This document shows positions 25,956 to 35,153 of a stretch of DNA of 64,000 nt, piece by piece. The translations under genes and the position numbers were made by a program. The notes beneath the pieces are model-generated. The model was not told the DNA's origin, did no database searches, and worked only from the letters and a program-made list of their open reading frames with translations. How positions within the stretch are numbered: the first letter of the stretch is position 1; every line of letters starts with the position of its first letter. The DNA comes from Lysobacter sp. Root494 (GTDB lineage Bacteria > Pseudomonadota > Gammaproteobacteria > Xanthomonadales > Xanthomonadaceae), in contig NZ_LMFH01000008.1 in NCBI RefSeq assembly GCF_001427225.1, forward strand, positions 248,001 to 312,000, read 5' to 3'.

Positions 25956-27179
25956 CTATTTTGTCGAAACCACGACTTCGACGCGCGCTTTCGATTTGCC
26001 GGTCGCGCCGACCGCAGCGCGCACCTGCTGACGTGACACTCCTGCCTTCACAAGGGCGTCGCGCACGGCTTCGACACGTTGCTGGGCCAGGCTCGTCTTG
26101 GTATCGACGCCCTCGATGCGGGCAGCGCTGCCACTGGTGGCCTGGAGATAAGCCGCCAGGGTCCGGACGGTCGCCGCGCCGCGTTCGTTCAGTGCCGCCT
26201 TGCCGGACGTGAAGGTGTCGGTGGCGTTCAGGGTGAAGATTTCGCCGCGTTCGTCCCAGCGTGAAGCCGGCAGCTTGCCGCCCGCGACGAGTTCAGCTTC
26301 CTCGCGGGCGAGCTTCGCCTCGCGTTCGCGCGCGGCTTTCAGCTTGGCGGCCTGGACGTCGGCCACTCCCGACAGGGCCGCTTCCACGTCCTGCATCGCG
26401 AGATCGCTCTGCGCCGCCTGCTGGCGCAGGCGCTCGGCTTCCTCGGCCTGGATCTGGGCCTGGACGCGCAGGCGCTCGGCTTCAGCCCGTGCGGTTTCGG
26501 CATCGCGGCGACTGGCCTCGATCAGCAGCTCAGAGCGCTCGCGATCCAATTGATCGGCATCGCGGCGGGTGGCCTCGGTGCGGGCCGTCAGTTCGGCAAT
26601 CTCGACGCGACGCTGCGCCAGATATTCGGCAGCCTCGCGCTTGCTCCGGCGCGCCTTGGCGAGGGCGTCCACCGCCTGCTGCGCACGCAGGCGCTCGAAA
26701 GCAGCAAACGGGGCCAGTCGCGGATCCGCGGTGATGGCCTGCAGGCGCATGGCGTAGTCGGCGGCGGGCGGAAGTTCGCTATCGAGGGCGCTGGCCTGCG
26801 CCTCCCTGCCCCCTTCAATCTGCAGGCGCCGTCGCAACTCGGAGATTTCGGCGCGACGCTGGGCCACCTCGGTACGCGTCTGCGCGGCACGGCTGCGTGC
26901 ATAAGCCAGGTCGCCATCGGCGGCGGCGGCGAGCGCGAGTGCCAGTGCGTCCTTGTGCTTGCGGGCCGCCATCGCGGCCTGCGCCTGGGCGAGTTCGTTG
27001 CGCGCGGCCGCGAGTTCCTGCGCCGCGTACTGGTCGCCATCGGCACTGTCGGCATGACTGACGGCCTGTTGCGCCTCGGTCAGCTCGACGGTCGGCGGCG
27101 TAGCCGCCCGCGCAGGCCAAGCCGAAGCGAGAACCAGTGCCATCGACAGTTTCAGGATTTGTGCGAAGCTTGGGGTCAT
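25956..27179 (-). CDS. Periplasmic DUF4398/OmpA-domain protein with long helical region
   Basis: A 407-residue protein with a signal peptide (cleavage near AWPARAA, about residue 26). Residues 30-110 resemble DUF4398 (repeated A-A-EL--A--A helices). A long Ala/Glu/Arg-rich coiled coil spans about 110-290. The C-terminal 110 residues are OmpA-like: IFTLNATDTFTSGKAALNERG, then LAAYLQ, an R-rich SLAQQRVEAVRDAL helix and VEVVVS. Such domains bind peptidoglycan. It probably links envelope structures from the periplasm. It is divergent from pilU with 114 bases between. Confidence 0.85.
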   Translation of the reverse strand: MTPSFAQILKLSMALVLASAWPARAATPPTVELTEAQQAVSHADSADGDQYAAQELAAARNELAQAQAAMAARKHKDALALALAAAADGDLAYARSRAAQTRTEVAQRRAEISELRRRLQIEGGREAQASALDSELPPAADYAMRLQAITADPRLAPFAAFERLRAQQAVDALAKARRSKREAAEYLAQRRVEIAELTARTEATRRDADQLDRERSELLIEASRRDAETARAEAERLRVQAQIQAEEAERLRQQAAQSDLAMQDVEAALSGVADVQAAKLKAAREREAKLAREEAELVAGGKLPASRWDERGEIFTLNATDTFTSGKAALNERGAATVRTLAAYLQATSGSAARIEGVDTKTSLAQQRVEAVRDALVKAGVSRQQVRAAVGATGKSKARVEVVVSTK

Positions 27180-27252
27180 TGGGGGGATGCCGTGGCGACC
27201 GGGAATGGGTGTAACTTCGGCGCGGCCATTGTCGGAAGCTCGCGACGCGCTT

Positions 27253-27275
27253 GCAACGTGCGTTGCCACTATAAA
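27253..27275 (+). promoter_or_regulatory. Inverted repeat and -10-like box upstream of pilU
   Basis: GCAACG-TG-CGTTGC (27253-27266) is a 6+6 inverted repeat directly followed by TATAAA (27270-27275), 19 bases before the pilU ATG. A good -35 is not seen at 17 bases. It could be a promoter with an activator or repressor site; a G-rich AAGGGG precedes the start codon. Confidence 0.35.
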
Positions 27276-27293
27276 AGTTAAGGGGATGGATAC

Positions 27294-28409
27294 ATGGACA
27301 TCGGCTACTTCCTGAAGCTGATGACGGAAAAGAACGCGTCGGACATGTTCCTGACGACGGGCGCACCGGTATACATCAAGGTCGAAGGCAAGCTCTATCC
27401 GCTCGGCAACACCGGGCTGCCCGCCGGCATGGTGAAGAAGATCGCCTACTCGCTGATGGACGAGGGACAAGTACCCATCTTCGAGCGTGACCTCGAACTG
27501 AACATGGCGCTCGCGCTGGCGGAAGCCGGCCGTTTCCGCGTCAACGTGTTCAAGCAGCGCGGCGAAGTCGGCATGGTGATCCGCGCGATCCGCAGCGTGA
27601 TCCCGTCGATCGAGGAACTTCAGTTGCCGCAGGTGCTGAAGGAAATCATCATGGCCCCGCGTGGACTTGTGCTGATCGTCGGCTCCACCGGTTCGGGCAA
27701 GTCGACCACGCTGGCGGCGATGATCGACCATCGCAACACGAATACGTCGGGCCACATCCTCACCATCGAGGACCCGATCGAATACCTGCACAAGCACAAG
27801 AAGTCGATCGTCAACCAGCGCGAAGTCGGCCTCGACACGCACGCCTTCCACAACGCGCTGAAGAACGCGATGCGCGAAGCGCCGGACGTGATCCTGATCG
27901 GCGAAATCCTCGACGCGACCACGATGGAAGCCGCGATCGCCTTCGCCGAAACCGGCCACCTGTGCCTGGCGACGCTGCACTCCAACAACGCCGACCAGAC
28001 GCTGGAACGCATCCTCAACTTCTTCCACGAATCCGCGCACAAGAACGTGCTGATGAACCTCGCGCTAAACCTGCGCGCGGTGATTTCGCAGCGCCTTGTC
28101 GTGGGCAAGGACGGCCGCCGCATGCCGGCAACCGAAGTGCTGATCAACACGCCGATGATCCGAGACCTGATGCGCCGCGGCCAGGTGCACGAGATCAAGC
28201 CGGCGATGGAAGCCTCGCTGGAATCGGGCATGGAGAGTTTCGACCAGTGCCTGTTCCGCTTGTACAAGGAAGGACGGATCGAGCGCGAGGAAGCCCTGAA
28301 GGCCGCCGATTCGCGCGATGGCCTGGATCTCAAGTTCCGGCTGTCCGAGGGCGGTACCGGCGAGCACGATCCGTACGCGGATGTGTTCGCGGGCAATTCG
28401 GCAGTTTGA
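27294..28409 (+). CDS. pilU: Type IV pilus retraction ATPase PilU
   Basis: A 371-residue PilT/PilU ATPase. Walker A is GSTGSGKSTTLAAM, followed by the Asp box TIEDPIEYLHKHKKS, a Walker B region DVILIGEILD and the His box TGHLCLATLHSNNADQT. The AETGHLCLATLH wording and the extended C-terminal tail are PilU-like rather than PilT-like. PilU is an accessory motor for pilus retraction that normally works with PilT at the inner membrane. No pilT gene is next to it in this window, unlike the usual pilT-pilU pair. The Walker B side reads GEILD where PilT has GEMRD. Confidence 0.93.
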   Translation: MDIGYFLKLMTEKNASDMFLTTGAPVYIKVEGKLYPLGNTGLPAGMVKKIAYSLMDEGQVPIFERDLELNMALALAEAGRFRVNVFKQRGEVGMVIRAIRSVIPSIEELQLPQVLKEIIMAPRGLVLIVGSTGSGKSTTLAAMIDHRNTNTSGHILTIEDPIEYLHKHKKSIVNQREVGLDTHAFHNALKNAMREAPDVILIGEILDATTMEAAIAFAETGHLCLATLHSNNADQTLERILNFFHESAHKNVLMNLALNLRAVISQRLVVGKDGRRMPATEVLINTPMIRDLMRRGQVHEIKPAMEASLESGMESFDQCLFRLYKEGRIEREEALKAADSRDGLDLKFRLSEGGTGEHDPYADVFAGNSAV

Positions 28410-28476
28410 TTGCCTGAAGCGGCCTGCTCGCGTATCGCGCCGACAGGGTAAAAAAAGGCGCAGCCTGCTGGCGAAC

Positions 28477-29136
28477 TCAGGCCGGCTTATCGGGCTGCAT
28501 TTCCGGACGCGCCAAGTCGAATGCGGACAGCTGCAGGCATGCCTGTTCGATCCGGGCGATCGTCGGAAACTGTGCCATGTCCACGGCGAAGCGGCGGGCG
28601 TTGTAGACCTGCGGAATCAGGCAGCAGTCCGCGATGGTGGGCATTTCGCCTTCGCAGTATTGGCCCGTCGAAAGGTGATCGTTGAGCATCGCCTCGATCG
28701 CGGCAAAACCTTCGCTGATCCAATGCCTCACCCAGACATCGCGTTCGGGCTGCGGCACGTTCCATTCGTGCTCGAAGTACTGCAGCACGCGCAGGTTGTT
28801 GAGCGGATGGACGTCGCAGGCAATCGCCAGCGCGATCGCACGCGCGCGGTGGCGCGAGCGCGCAGTTGCAGGAAGCAGCGGCCGAGTGGGCCAGGTTTCG
28901 TCGAGGTACTCGAGGATGGCCAGCGACTGACTCAGCTGGCGGCTACCGTGCTGCAGGACGGGCACCAGGGCCTGCGGATTGATCCGGTGGTATTCCGCGG
29001 TGCGCTGCTCGCCACCGTCGCGCAGCAAGTGGATGGGCAGGATCTCGTACGGCAACCCCTTCAGGTTGAGGCCGATCCGCACGCGATAAGCGGCGCTGGA
29101 ACGCCAATACGAATACAGCCGCAACTGATCGCTCAT
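28477..29136 (-). CDS. maiA: Maleylacetoacetate isomerase (zeta-class GST)
   Basis: A 219-residue GST-fold enzyme that isomerises maleylacetoacetate to fumarylacetoacetate with glutathione. The zeta-class active-site loop is visible as YWRSSAAYRVRIGLNLKG, with the NPQALVPVL and QSLAILEYLDE glutathione-site segments and DCCLIPQVYNARRF in the C-domain. The ATG at 29136 has GGAAG eight bases upstream. It lies 119 bases after fahA on the same strand, forming the lower part of tyrosine breakdown; hmgA and hppD are at 49.7-52.2 kb. Confidence 0.95.
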   Translation of the reverse strand: MSDQLRLYSYWRSSAAYRVRIGLNLKGLPYEILPIHLLRDGGEQRTAEYHRINPQALVPVLQHGSRQLSQSLAILEYLDETWPTRPLLPATARSRHRARAIALAIACDVHPLNNLRVLQYFEHEWNVPQPERDVWVRHWISEGFAAIEAMLNDHLSTGQYCEGEMPTIADCCLIPQVYNARRFAVDMAQFPTIARIEQACLQLSAFDLARPEMQPDKPA

Positions 29137-29255
29137 GCGCACATCTTCCACTGCCTGCTCCCCTGCACGCCAGCCGCAAGCGGGCGCCCCGGATTGCACC
29201 TTAGCCGCCGCACCCGGTGGCGATTGGCCATCCGCCGGCCCCCGGGCGCCGCCGG

Positions 29256-30242
29256 TCAGACCGGCTGCTTTTCCATGCGTTGTTCAATAGCGCCGAAGAG
29301 ATCCTGGCCGTCGCTAGTCTTCATTTCGATGCGCACGATGTCGCCGAACTTCATGAAGGGCGTGATCGGCTTGCCGGTCTCCAGCGTCTCGACCGTGCGG
29401 CGTTCCGCGAAGCAGGAGGCGCCCAGCTTCGTGTCCTCGTTCGCCACGGTGCCCGAACCGACGATCGTGCCCGCCGACAGCGGTCGCGTCTTCGCCGCAT
29501 GCGCGACGAGTTGCGCGAAGTTGAACTGCATGTCGACACCCGCTTCCGGCGCACCGAACCACTCGCCGTTGATGTGCGTGACCAGCGGCAGATGGACCTT
29601 GCTGTCGCGCCATGCGTCGCCGAGCTCGTCCGGCGTGACGAACACAGGCGAGAGCGCCGAGCGCGGCTTGGACTGCAGGAAGCCGAAGCCCTTGGCGAGT
29701 TCGCCGGGAATCAGGTTGCGCAGGCTGACGTCGTTGACGAGGCCGATCAACTGGACGTGCGCAGCAGCGGCTTCCGGCGTTACCGCCATCGGCACATCGT
29801 CGGTGACGATCACGACTTCGGCTTCCAGATCTATGCCGTAGTCCTCGCTCACCACGCGCACCGGATCGCGCGGGCCGTAGAAGCCGGCGCTGACGGCCTG
29901 GTACATGAGCGGATCGGTGTAGAAACTCTCCGGCACTTCGGCGCCGCGCGCGCGACGGACGCGCTCGACATGCGGCAGGTAGGCGCTGCCATCGACGAAT
30001 TCGTAGGCGCGCGGCAGCGGCGCGGCGAGTGCCTGCATGTCGAGATCGAAGGCGCCTTCGGCGGTGCCTTCGTGCAACGCATCCGACAACGTGTTCAGGC
30101 GGGGCGCGATGTTCGACCAGTCCTCCAGCGCGCGTTGCAGCGTGTCGGCGATTCCCGTTGCTTTCACTGCACGCTTCAGGTCTCGCGATACGACGATGAG
30201 AGTGCCGTCGCGACCGCCTTCCTTGAGGGAACCGAGCTTCAT
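29256..30242 (-). CDS. fahA: Fumarylacetoacetate hydrolase family protein
   Basis: A 328-residue FAH-family hydrolase. It has FVDGSAYLPHVERVRRAR, ESFYTDPLMYQAVSAGFYGP, the metal-site pattern DLEAEVVIVTDDVP, the NDVSLRNLIPGELAKGFGFLQSKP block, and SAGTIVGSGTV. The last step of tyrosine degradation gives fumarate and acetoacetate. GGAG lies five bases before the ATG. It precedes maiA on the same strand, so the pair is likely one operon. Confidence 0.93.
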   Translation of the reverse strand: MKLGSLKEGGRDGTLIVVSRDLKRAVKATGIADTLQRALEDWSNIAPRLNTLSDALHEGTAEGAFDLDMQALAAPLPRAYEFVDGSAYLPHVERVRRARGAEVPESFYTDPLMYQAVSAGFYGPRDPVRVVSEDYGIDLEAEVVIVTDDVPMAVTPEAAAAHVQLIGLVNDVSLRNLIPGELAKGFGFLQSKPRSALSPVFVTPDELGDAWRDSKVHLPLVTHINGEWFGAPEAGVDMQFNFAQLVAHAAKTRPLSAGTIVGSGTVANEDTKLGASCFAERRTVETLETGKPITPFMKFGDIVRIEMKTSDGQDLFGAIEQRMEKQPV

Positions 30243-30376
30243 GGGGACTCCGGATTTCTGCGCCGCAGCGCGATAGTTGCAATTGTAACTTGGCGTTTCG
30301 ATGTGCTGGAACGCTTGTGGCGGTCAGCTTATGTCGATCGCGCAGCGCTCCGCGCCGGATGCCCGGATCACGGGCA

Positions 30377-30402
30377 ACAAAAAACCCGCCTTGCGGCGGG
30401 TT
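30377..30402 (-). terminator. Intrinsic terminator after tRNA-Gln
   Basis: On the - strand, AACCCGCC-GCAA-GGCGGGTT (30402-30383) runs into a T-rich tract. It lies 25 bases after the tRNA-Gln 3' end and probably ends the rplM-rpsI-tRNA transcript. Confidence 0.88.
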
Positions 30403-30426
30403 CCTTGGATCTTGCTGATTTGAAGC

Positions 30427-30501
30427 TGGCAGCCCCGGATGGATTCGAACCACCGAATGCCTGAGTCAGAGTCAGGTGCCTTACCGCTTGGCGACGGGGC
30501 T
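30427..30501 (-). tRNA. tRNA-Gln (CTG)
   Basis: On the - strand a full cloverleaf reads: acceptor AGCCCCG with CGGGGCT, then G73 and an encoded CCA; D-arm GCCAAGCGGTAAGGC; anticodon stem CCTGA/TCAGG closing the loop CTCTGAC, giving anticodon CTG; T-arm GGTGGTTCGAATCCATC. It matches the layout of proteobacterial tRNA-Gln. It lies 42 bases after rpsI and has a strong terminator behind it, so it is probably processed from the ribosomal-protein mRNA. Confidence 0.96.
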
Positions 30502-30543
30502 ATACAAACTTTTGCGTAGCTGGTGAATCTACAGTCGCGAATA

Positions 30544-30936
30544 TTAGCGCTTCGAGAACTGCGTGGCACGGCGTGCCTTGTGCAGACCGACCTTCTTGCG
30601 CTCGACTTCGCGGGCGTCGCGGGTCATGAAGCCTGCCTTGCGCAGCTCGGTCTTCAGCGTTTCGTCGTATTCGACGAGTGCGCGGGCGATGCCGAGGCGG
30701 ATGGCACCGGCCTGGCCGGTGATGCCGCCGCCGGCGACGGTGACCACGACGTCGAACCGGTCGGTCGACTTGGTCAGCTCGAGCGGCTGGCGCACGATCA
30801 TGCGTGCAGTTTCGCGGCCGAAGAACTCATCGATCGGACGCTGGTTGATGGTGATCTTGCCATCGCCCTTGCGCAGGAACACGCGGGCGGTGGAGGACTT
30901 GCGACGGCCGGTGCCGTAATTCTGCTGGAGTGCCAT
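30544..30936 (-). CDS. rpsI: 30S ribosomal protein S9
   Basis: A 130-residue protein with the S9 pattern [15 protein letters not shown], then [39 protein letters not shown] and the basic tail ending QFSKR, which reaches toward the P-site tRNA. It follows rplM by 12 bases in the universal rplM-rpsI order. Confidence 0.99.
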   Translation of the reverse strand: MALQQNYGTGRRKSSTARVFLRKGDGKITINQRPIDEFFGRETARMIVRQPLELTKSTDRFDVVVTVAGGGITGQAGAIRLGIARALVEYDETLKTELRKAGFMTRDAREVERKKVGLHKARRATQFSKR

Positions 30937-30948
30937 GTACTGGATGCC

Positions 30949-31377
30949 TTAGAAGTCGAGCGGCTGCGGCTGCTGCGCGGCGTGCGGATGTTCGGTGCCC
31001 TTGTAGACCTTGAGCTTGCGATACATCGCGCGGCCCAGCGGGTTCTTCGGGAGCATGCCCTTCACGGCGATCTCGATCACGCGTTCCGGGTGGCGCTCGA
31101 GCGCCTGGCCGAGGGACTCGGACTTCAGGTTGCCGATGTAGCCGGTGAACCGGTGATACATCTTGTCCTGCAGCTTGTTGCCGGTGACGACGATCTTCTC
31201 GGCGTTGATCACCACGAGGTAATCGCCGGTATCGACGTGCGGGGTGTAGACGGGCTTGTGCTTGCCGCGCAGGCGGCGGGCGAGCTCGGAGGCGAGGCGG
31301 CCGAGGGTCTTGCCTTCGGCGTCAACGATGTACCAGTCGCGCTGGACGGTCTCGTTCTTGGCGGTAAAAGTCTTCAT
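30949..31377 (-). CDS. rplM: 50S ribosomal protein L13
   Basis: A 142-residue protein of exact family length: [54 protein letters not shown], then [19 protein letters not shown]. The ATG at 31377 is preferred; a longer upstream frame is GC-driven. A good sigma70-type promoter lies at 31495-31523, giving a leader of about 110 bases, where L13 is known in E. coli to repress its own operon. Confidence 0.99.
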   Translation of the reverse strand: MKTFTAKNETVQRDWYIVDAEGKTLGRLASELARRLRGKHKPVYTPHVDTGDYLVVINAEKIVVTGNKLQDKMYHRFTGYIGNLKSESLGQALERHPERVIEIAVKGMLPKNPLGRAMYRKLKVYKGTEHPHAAQQPQPLDF

Positions 31378-31494
31378 GACTGCTCTGCTTGGGGGTACCT
31401 GGTCGAGCTGATTGCGCCCGGGACGCCTTGGAATCGGGCGGATCGACCGGCGGAACTTCGCTTCGCGTTTGGGGTGGGGCGAAAAAGAGGCGGA

Positions 31495-31523
31495 ATGATA
31501 ACGGGCCGGCCCGCGACGCGCAA
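31495..31523 (-). promoter_or_regulatory. Predicted promoter of rplM-rpsI
   Basis: On the - strand TTGCGC (31523-31518) and TATCAT (31500-31495) are separated by exactly 17 bases, a good sigma70-type arrangement. Expected start is near 31488, about 110 bases before the rplM ATG. Confidence 0.65.
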
Positions 31524-31556
31524 GTCCGGAAAACCCGCGTGCTAGCATCGCCCGCC

Positions 31557-32744
31557 ATGCTTCCGGCCGCCCGCCCTGCCCCCGCCGAGACCGCCACGGA
31601 CCGGCTGCTGGCCCTCGCCGACCGTTGCGTTCAATGCGGCCTCTGCCTGCCGGCCTGCCCGACTTACGGTCTGGAGCGCTCCGAAACGGAATCCCCGCGC
31701 GGCCGGATCGCCCTCGCCCGCGCATGGGCGCTGGACACCATTGCTCCCACCGAAACCGCCGACAGCCACCTGGACCACTGCCTAGGGTGCCGCAGCTGCG
31801 AGACCGTGTGTCCGGCCGGCGTGCAATACGGTGAATTCCTGTGGGAAGCGCGCAACCGCCAGCGCATGCGTCGCAAGCCAGGCTGGCAGCAACGCGCCAT
31901 GGAATGGTTGACGGCCCGGCCCGCCCTCCTCGGGCGCCTGCTCGGATTTTACCGGCTCGTGTTTGGCCTGCTCCCGGAAAGCCTGCGGCGCTTGCCAAGA
32001 CCTGCGATGTCCATTGCAGCGCCACTCGCAGACACACGGCACACGGACGCAGTGACCCTGTTTACCGGGTGTGTAGCCCGGCCCTACGAAACAGGCCTGC
32101 GCGAAGCGGTCCGCACACTGTGCGCCGCCAGTGGCATCGACGTGCAAATTCCCGCCCGGCAGACCTGTTGTGGAGCGCTGCATGCCCATGCCGGCAACAG
32201 GGACGAATCCGGGCTGCTGGCAACGCGCAATCGGGCTGCCTTTTCCCACTGCGGCACGGTGTTGACGCTGGCAACCGGTTGCCACGAAGCAGTCGCCCAT
32301 TCACTCCGGAACACCAATGCGACGGAAGACGCGATCGCATTCATCCACCAGCACGCGGACGCGTTGCGATTCCGCGAATGCAATGAGCGCGTCGCACTGC
32401 ATCTGCCCTGCACCCAGCGCAACGTCGTGAAATCGGTGACCGCGGTTCGTGCACTGCTCAACCGCGTTCCCGGCCTGACCGTCATCGAGCTGACCGCCGG
32501 CTACGGTTGCTGCGGGTCAGCCGGCACGCAAATGCTGTTCGATCCGGCGCGAGCCGATGCGTACCGGAAACCGGTGGTCGAGCAGTTCGAAAGCAGCGGT
32601 GCCACGCGCGTACTCAGCGCGAACATCGGCTGCCGGCTCCATCTCGCCAATGCCATCGAAAAACCCGTGCAGCATCCGCTCGAGTTTCTAGCCAGCCTCA
32701 TCGAACCACGGCAGCAATTTCAGGGCAGTAAACTGACGCAATGA
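31557..32744 (+). CDS. glcF: Glycolate oxidase iron-sulfur subunit (GlcF/LutA-type CCG-domain protein)
   Basis: A 395-residue protein with two 4Fe-4S ferredoxin motifs, [12 protein letters not shown] and [12 protein letters not shown], followed by two CCG domains ([13 protein letters not shown] and the [10 protein letters not shown] segment). This matches the electron-transfer subunit of glycolate oxidase. The start at 31557 puts the first cluster near residue 23; a longer reading frame upstream has no ribosome site. glcD and glcE are not adjacent, so the catalytic partner must be encoded elsewhere. Its TGA overlaps the coq7 ATG by 4 bases (ATGA). Confidence 0.85.
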   Translation: MLPAARPAPAETATDRLLALADRCVQCGLCLPACPTYGLERSETESPRGRIALARAWALDTIAPTETADSHLDHCLGCRSCETVCPAGVQYGEFLWEARNRQRMRRKPGWQQRAMEWLTARPALLGRLLGFYRLVFGLLPESLRRLPRPAMSIAAPLADTRHTDAVTLFTGCVARPYETGLREAVRTLCAASGIDVQIPARQTCCGALHAHAGNRDESGLLATRNRAAFSHCGTVLTLATGCHEAVAHSLRNTNATEDAIAFIHQHADALRFRECNERVALHLPCTQRNVVKSVTAVRALLNRVPGLTVIELTAGYGCCGSAGTQMLFDPARADAYRKPVVEQFESSGATRVLSANIGCRLHLANAIEKPVQHPLEFLASLIEPRQQFQGSKLTQ

Positions 32745-33382
32745 ATGCCCGCGTCCTTACCCCGCTCGATCGCCTGCTCATCGATGCGCAGAACGCGCTG
32801 GACACCGTTTTTGGCGCGCCCGCGGCGGAGCGGCCAAATCCATCGGCTCGCGAACCGGAGGTCGTGCTCGACGACGGCGAACGCCGCCACGCCGCTGGCC
32901 TGATGCGCATCAACCACGTCGGCGAGGTCTGCGCGCAGGCGCTCTATGTCGGCCAGGCGGCCGTGGCCCGGGATGAAACCACGCGGAAGCACCTGCTGGA
33001 GGCCGCGCAGGAGGAAACCGACCATCTTGCCTGGTGCGCACAGCGCCTGGACGAACTCGACAGCCGCCCCAGCCTGCTCAATCCGCTGTGGTACGCAGGG
33101 AGTTACGCCATCGGCGTGCTCGCGGGCCTGCGCGGGGATGGCTGGAACCTCGGCTTCGTCGTCGAAACCGAGCGCCAGGTCGAAGCGCACCTGGACGAGC
33201 ACCTGCAGACGCTGCCTCCCGCCGATGCGCGCAGCCGCGCGATCCTGCACACGATGAAGGCCGATGAAGCGCGCCATGCCGACAATGCGCAGGCGCAGGG
33301 TGCACGGGTGCTGCCTCAGCCGGTGCCGACGGTGATGGCGATGGCATCCAACCTCATGAAGACGATTGCCTACCGGATCTGA
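32741..33382 (+). CDS. coq7: Demethoxyubiquinone hydroxylase
   Basis: A 213-residue di-iron hydroxylase that adds the last hydroxyl in ubiquinone synthesis. The carboxylate/histidine ligands are in [30 protein letters not shown] and DEARHADNA. Family length and order are normal. It is translationally coupled to glcF by ATGA and is followed by a bidirectional terminator. Confidence 0.96.
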   Translation: MNARVLTPLDRLLIDAQNALDTVFGAPAAERPNPSAREPEVVLDDGERRHAAGLMRINHVGEVCAQALYVGQAAVARDETTRKHLLEAAQEETDHLAWCAQRLDELDSRPSLLNPLWYAGSYAIGVLAGLRGDGWNLGFVVETERQVEAHLDEHLQTLPPADARSRAILHTMKADEARHADNAQAQGARVLPQPVPTVMAMASNLMKTIAYRI

Positions 33383-33403
33383 GCGGCGTCCTCCGCAACA
33401 ACG

Positions 33404-33431
33404 AAAAAGGCCGGCAAGTGCCGGCCTTTTT
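33404..33431. terminator. Bidirectional intrinsic terminator between coq7 and speD
   Basis: A 12-bp stem with an AAGT loop is flanked by A and T runs, so it can end the convergent coq7 (+) and speD (-) transcripts. Confidence 0.9.
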
Positions 33432-33446
33432 CTGGGCTCTAACCGG

Positions 33447-34238
33447 TCAGTCGACCAGGTTGCGCCCGTGATACAGCTCCTCGATTTCCCGCTTCAGGCG
33501 CGCTTCGATCTTCATGCGCTCCTTGAACGACAGGTTCTTCGCCTTCTCCTCGAACAGATACGTGTCGAGGTCGAACTCCTTCAGGTGCATCTTCGTGTGG
33601 AAGATGTTTTCCTGGTACACGTTCACGTCGAGCATCTCGTAGCGCGACTTGATGTTCTTGGCCAGGTAGTCCTGGATCGAGTTGATCTTGTGGTCGATGA
33701 AGTGCTTCTTACCCTTGATGTCGCGGGTGAAGCCGCGCACCCGGTAGTCCATCACGACGATGTCGGACTCCAGGCTCTCGATCAGGTAGTTCAACGCCTT
33801 CAGCGGCGAAATCACGCCACAGGTGGCGACGTCGATATCGGCGCGGAAGGTCGCGATGCCGTTGTCCGGGTGCGTTTCCGGATACGTGTGCACCGTGATG
33901 TGCGACTTGTCCATGTGCGCGACGACGGCGTCCGAGATCACGCCCTTGGCGTCGGCGCGATCGATGACCGGCTGCTCGGAGATCAGGATCGTCACCGAGG
34001 CGCCCTGCGGGTCGTAATCCTGGCGCGCGATGTTGAGGATGTTGGCGCCAATGATGTCGGCCACATCGGTCAGGATCTGGGTCAGCCGGTCGGCGTTGTA
34101 GGCCTCGTCGATGTACTCGATGTAGCGCTTGCGCTCGTCTTCGGACGCCGCGAAGCAGACGTCGTAGATGTTGAACGAGAGCGCCTTGGTGAGGTTGTTG
34201 AAGCCTTGGAGCTTCAGGCGCGGCAGCGGCTTGACCAA
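33447..34238 (-). CDS. speD: S-adenosylmethionine decarboxylase proenzyme
   Basis: A 263-residue AdoMet decarboxylase of the long proteobacterial type. The self-cleavage site is [11 protein letters not shown], with Ser112 giving the pyruvoyl group. Other family blocks are [30 protein letters not shown] and [16 protein letters not shown]. It makes decarboxylated AdoMet for spermidine synthesis. It diverges from clp with 236 bases between, where a promoter for speD can be seen. Confidence 0.97.
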   Translation of the reverse strand: MVKPLPRLKLQGFNNLTKALSFNIYDVCFAASEDERKRYIEYIDEAYNADRLTQILTDVADIIGANILNIARQDYDPQGASVTILISEQPVIDRADAKGVISDAVVAHMDKSHITVHTYPETHPDNGIATFRADIDVATCGVISPLKALNYLIESLESDIVVMDYRVRGFTRDIKGKKHFIDHKINSIQDYLAKNIKSRYEMLDVNVYQENIFHTKMHLKEFDLDTYLFEEKAKNLSFKERMKIEARLKREIEELYHGRNLVD

Positions 34239-34285
34239 TGTCTTGTCCAGGTCGGGCGGCGGGGGGCCGCGCTTGCGAGGGCGCG

Positions 34286-34314
34286 ATTATGCGGCAATCG
34301 CCCACGGGGGCCAA
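34286..34314 (-). promoter_or_regulatory. Predicted speD promoter
   Basis: TTGGCC (34314-34309) and CATAAT (34291-34286) are 17 bases apart on the - strand, about 48 bases before the speD ATG. The spacing is ideal and the boxes fair. The other half of the gap serves clp, for which no equally good promoter was found. Confidence 0.5.
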
Positions 34315-34474
34315 ACGCCCGGCCTTCCGCGGTTTCACGCCGCCTGCAGGCGGTTGCCGCGACTTTCGTTCTCGCTTACGGGTGACCGCCAGCGGCAATA
34401 TGCGGCAGTATTTGCCCATGCCGCAGCTTTGGCCCTAAGCTCCGCCGCTGCACTCGCCCATTCTGGTTGATCAC

Positions 34475-35143
34475 GTGATAGCCCTGCGAAAGACCAATAG
34501 CCCGTTGATGCCGGACAGCGCCACGATCGAGCGCTTCCTCGCACACTGCCACCGCCGCCGCTATCCCTCCCGCACCGACGTGTTCCGTCCGGGTGACCCG
34601 GCCAACACCATCTACTACCTGATCTCCGGTTCGGTGAGCATCATCACCGAGGAAGACGACGGGCGTGAGCTGGTATTGGGATACCTCGGCCCGGGCGAAT
34701 TCATCGGCGAACTCGGCCTGTTCGTCGAAAGCGATCGCCGCGAAGTCGTGCTGCGCACCCGCACGCCGTGCGAACTGGCCGAGATCGGCCACGAGCGCTT
34801 CTACGACCTGCTGCTGACCCGCCTGGCCACCGACGCGCCCAAGCTGCTGTACCAGATCGGCGCGCAGATCTCGCGCCGCCTGCTGGACACGAGCCGCAAG
34901 GCCGGCCGTCTCGCCTTCCTCGACGTCACCGACCGCATCATCCGCGCCCTGCACGACCTGGCGAAGGAACCCGAAGCGATGAGCCACCCGCAGGGCACGC
35001 AGATCCGCGTGTCGCGCCAGGAGCTCTCGCGCCTGGTCGGCTGCTCGCGCGAAATGGCTGGACGCGTGCTCAAGAAGCTGCAGGCGGACAACAAGCTCCA
35101 CGCCCGCGGCAAGACCGTCGTGCTGTACGGCACCCGCGACTGA
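34475..35143 (+). CDS. clp: Clp, CRP-like global transcription regulator
   Basis: A 222-residue CRP/FNR-family protein: cyclic-nucleotide-binding fold with RPGDPANTIYYLISGSVSI, LGPGEFIGELGLF and RTRTPCELAEI, then a dimer helix and an HTH with RVSRQELSRLVGCSREMAGRVLKKL. This wording matches Xanthomonas Clp, which binds c-di-GMP and controls virulence, extracellular enzymes and surface polysaccharides. The start is uncertain: GTG at 34475 or ATG at 34508 both lack a clear ribosome site. Its position beside speD and coq7 is as in Xanthomonas. Confidence 0.95.
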   Translation: MIALRKTNSPLMPDSATIERFLAHCHRRRYPSRTDVFRPGDPANTIYYLISGSVSIITEEDDGRELVLGYLGPGEFIGELGLFVESDRREVVLRTRTPCELAEIGHERFYDLLLTRLATDAPKLLYQIGAQISRRLLDTSRKAGRLAFLDVTDRIIRALHDLAKEPEAMSHPQGTQIRVSRQELSRLVGCSREMAGRVLKKLQADNKLHARGKTVVLYGTRD

Positions 35144-35153
35144 GGCGCTGGGG

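Noticed and set aside
28410-28476. Possible terminator between pilU and maiA
   Set aside because: A T-run exists on the - strand but no stable stem precedes it.
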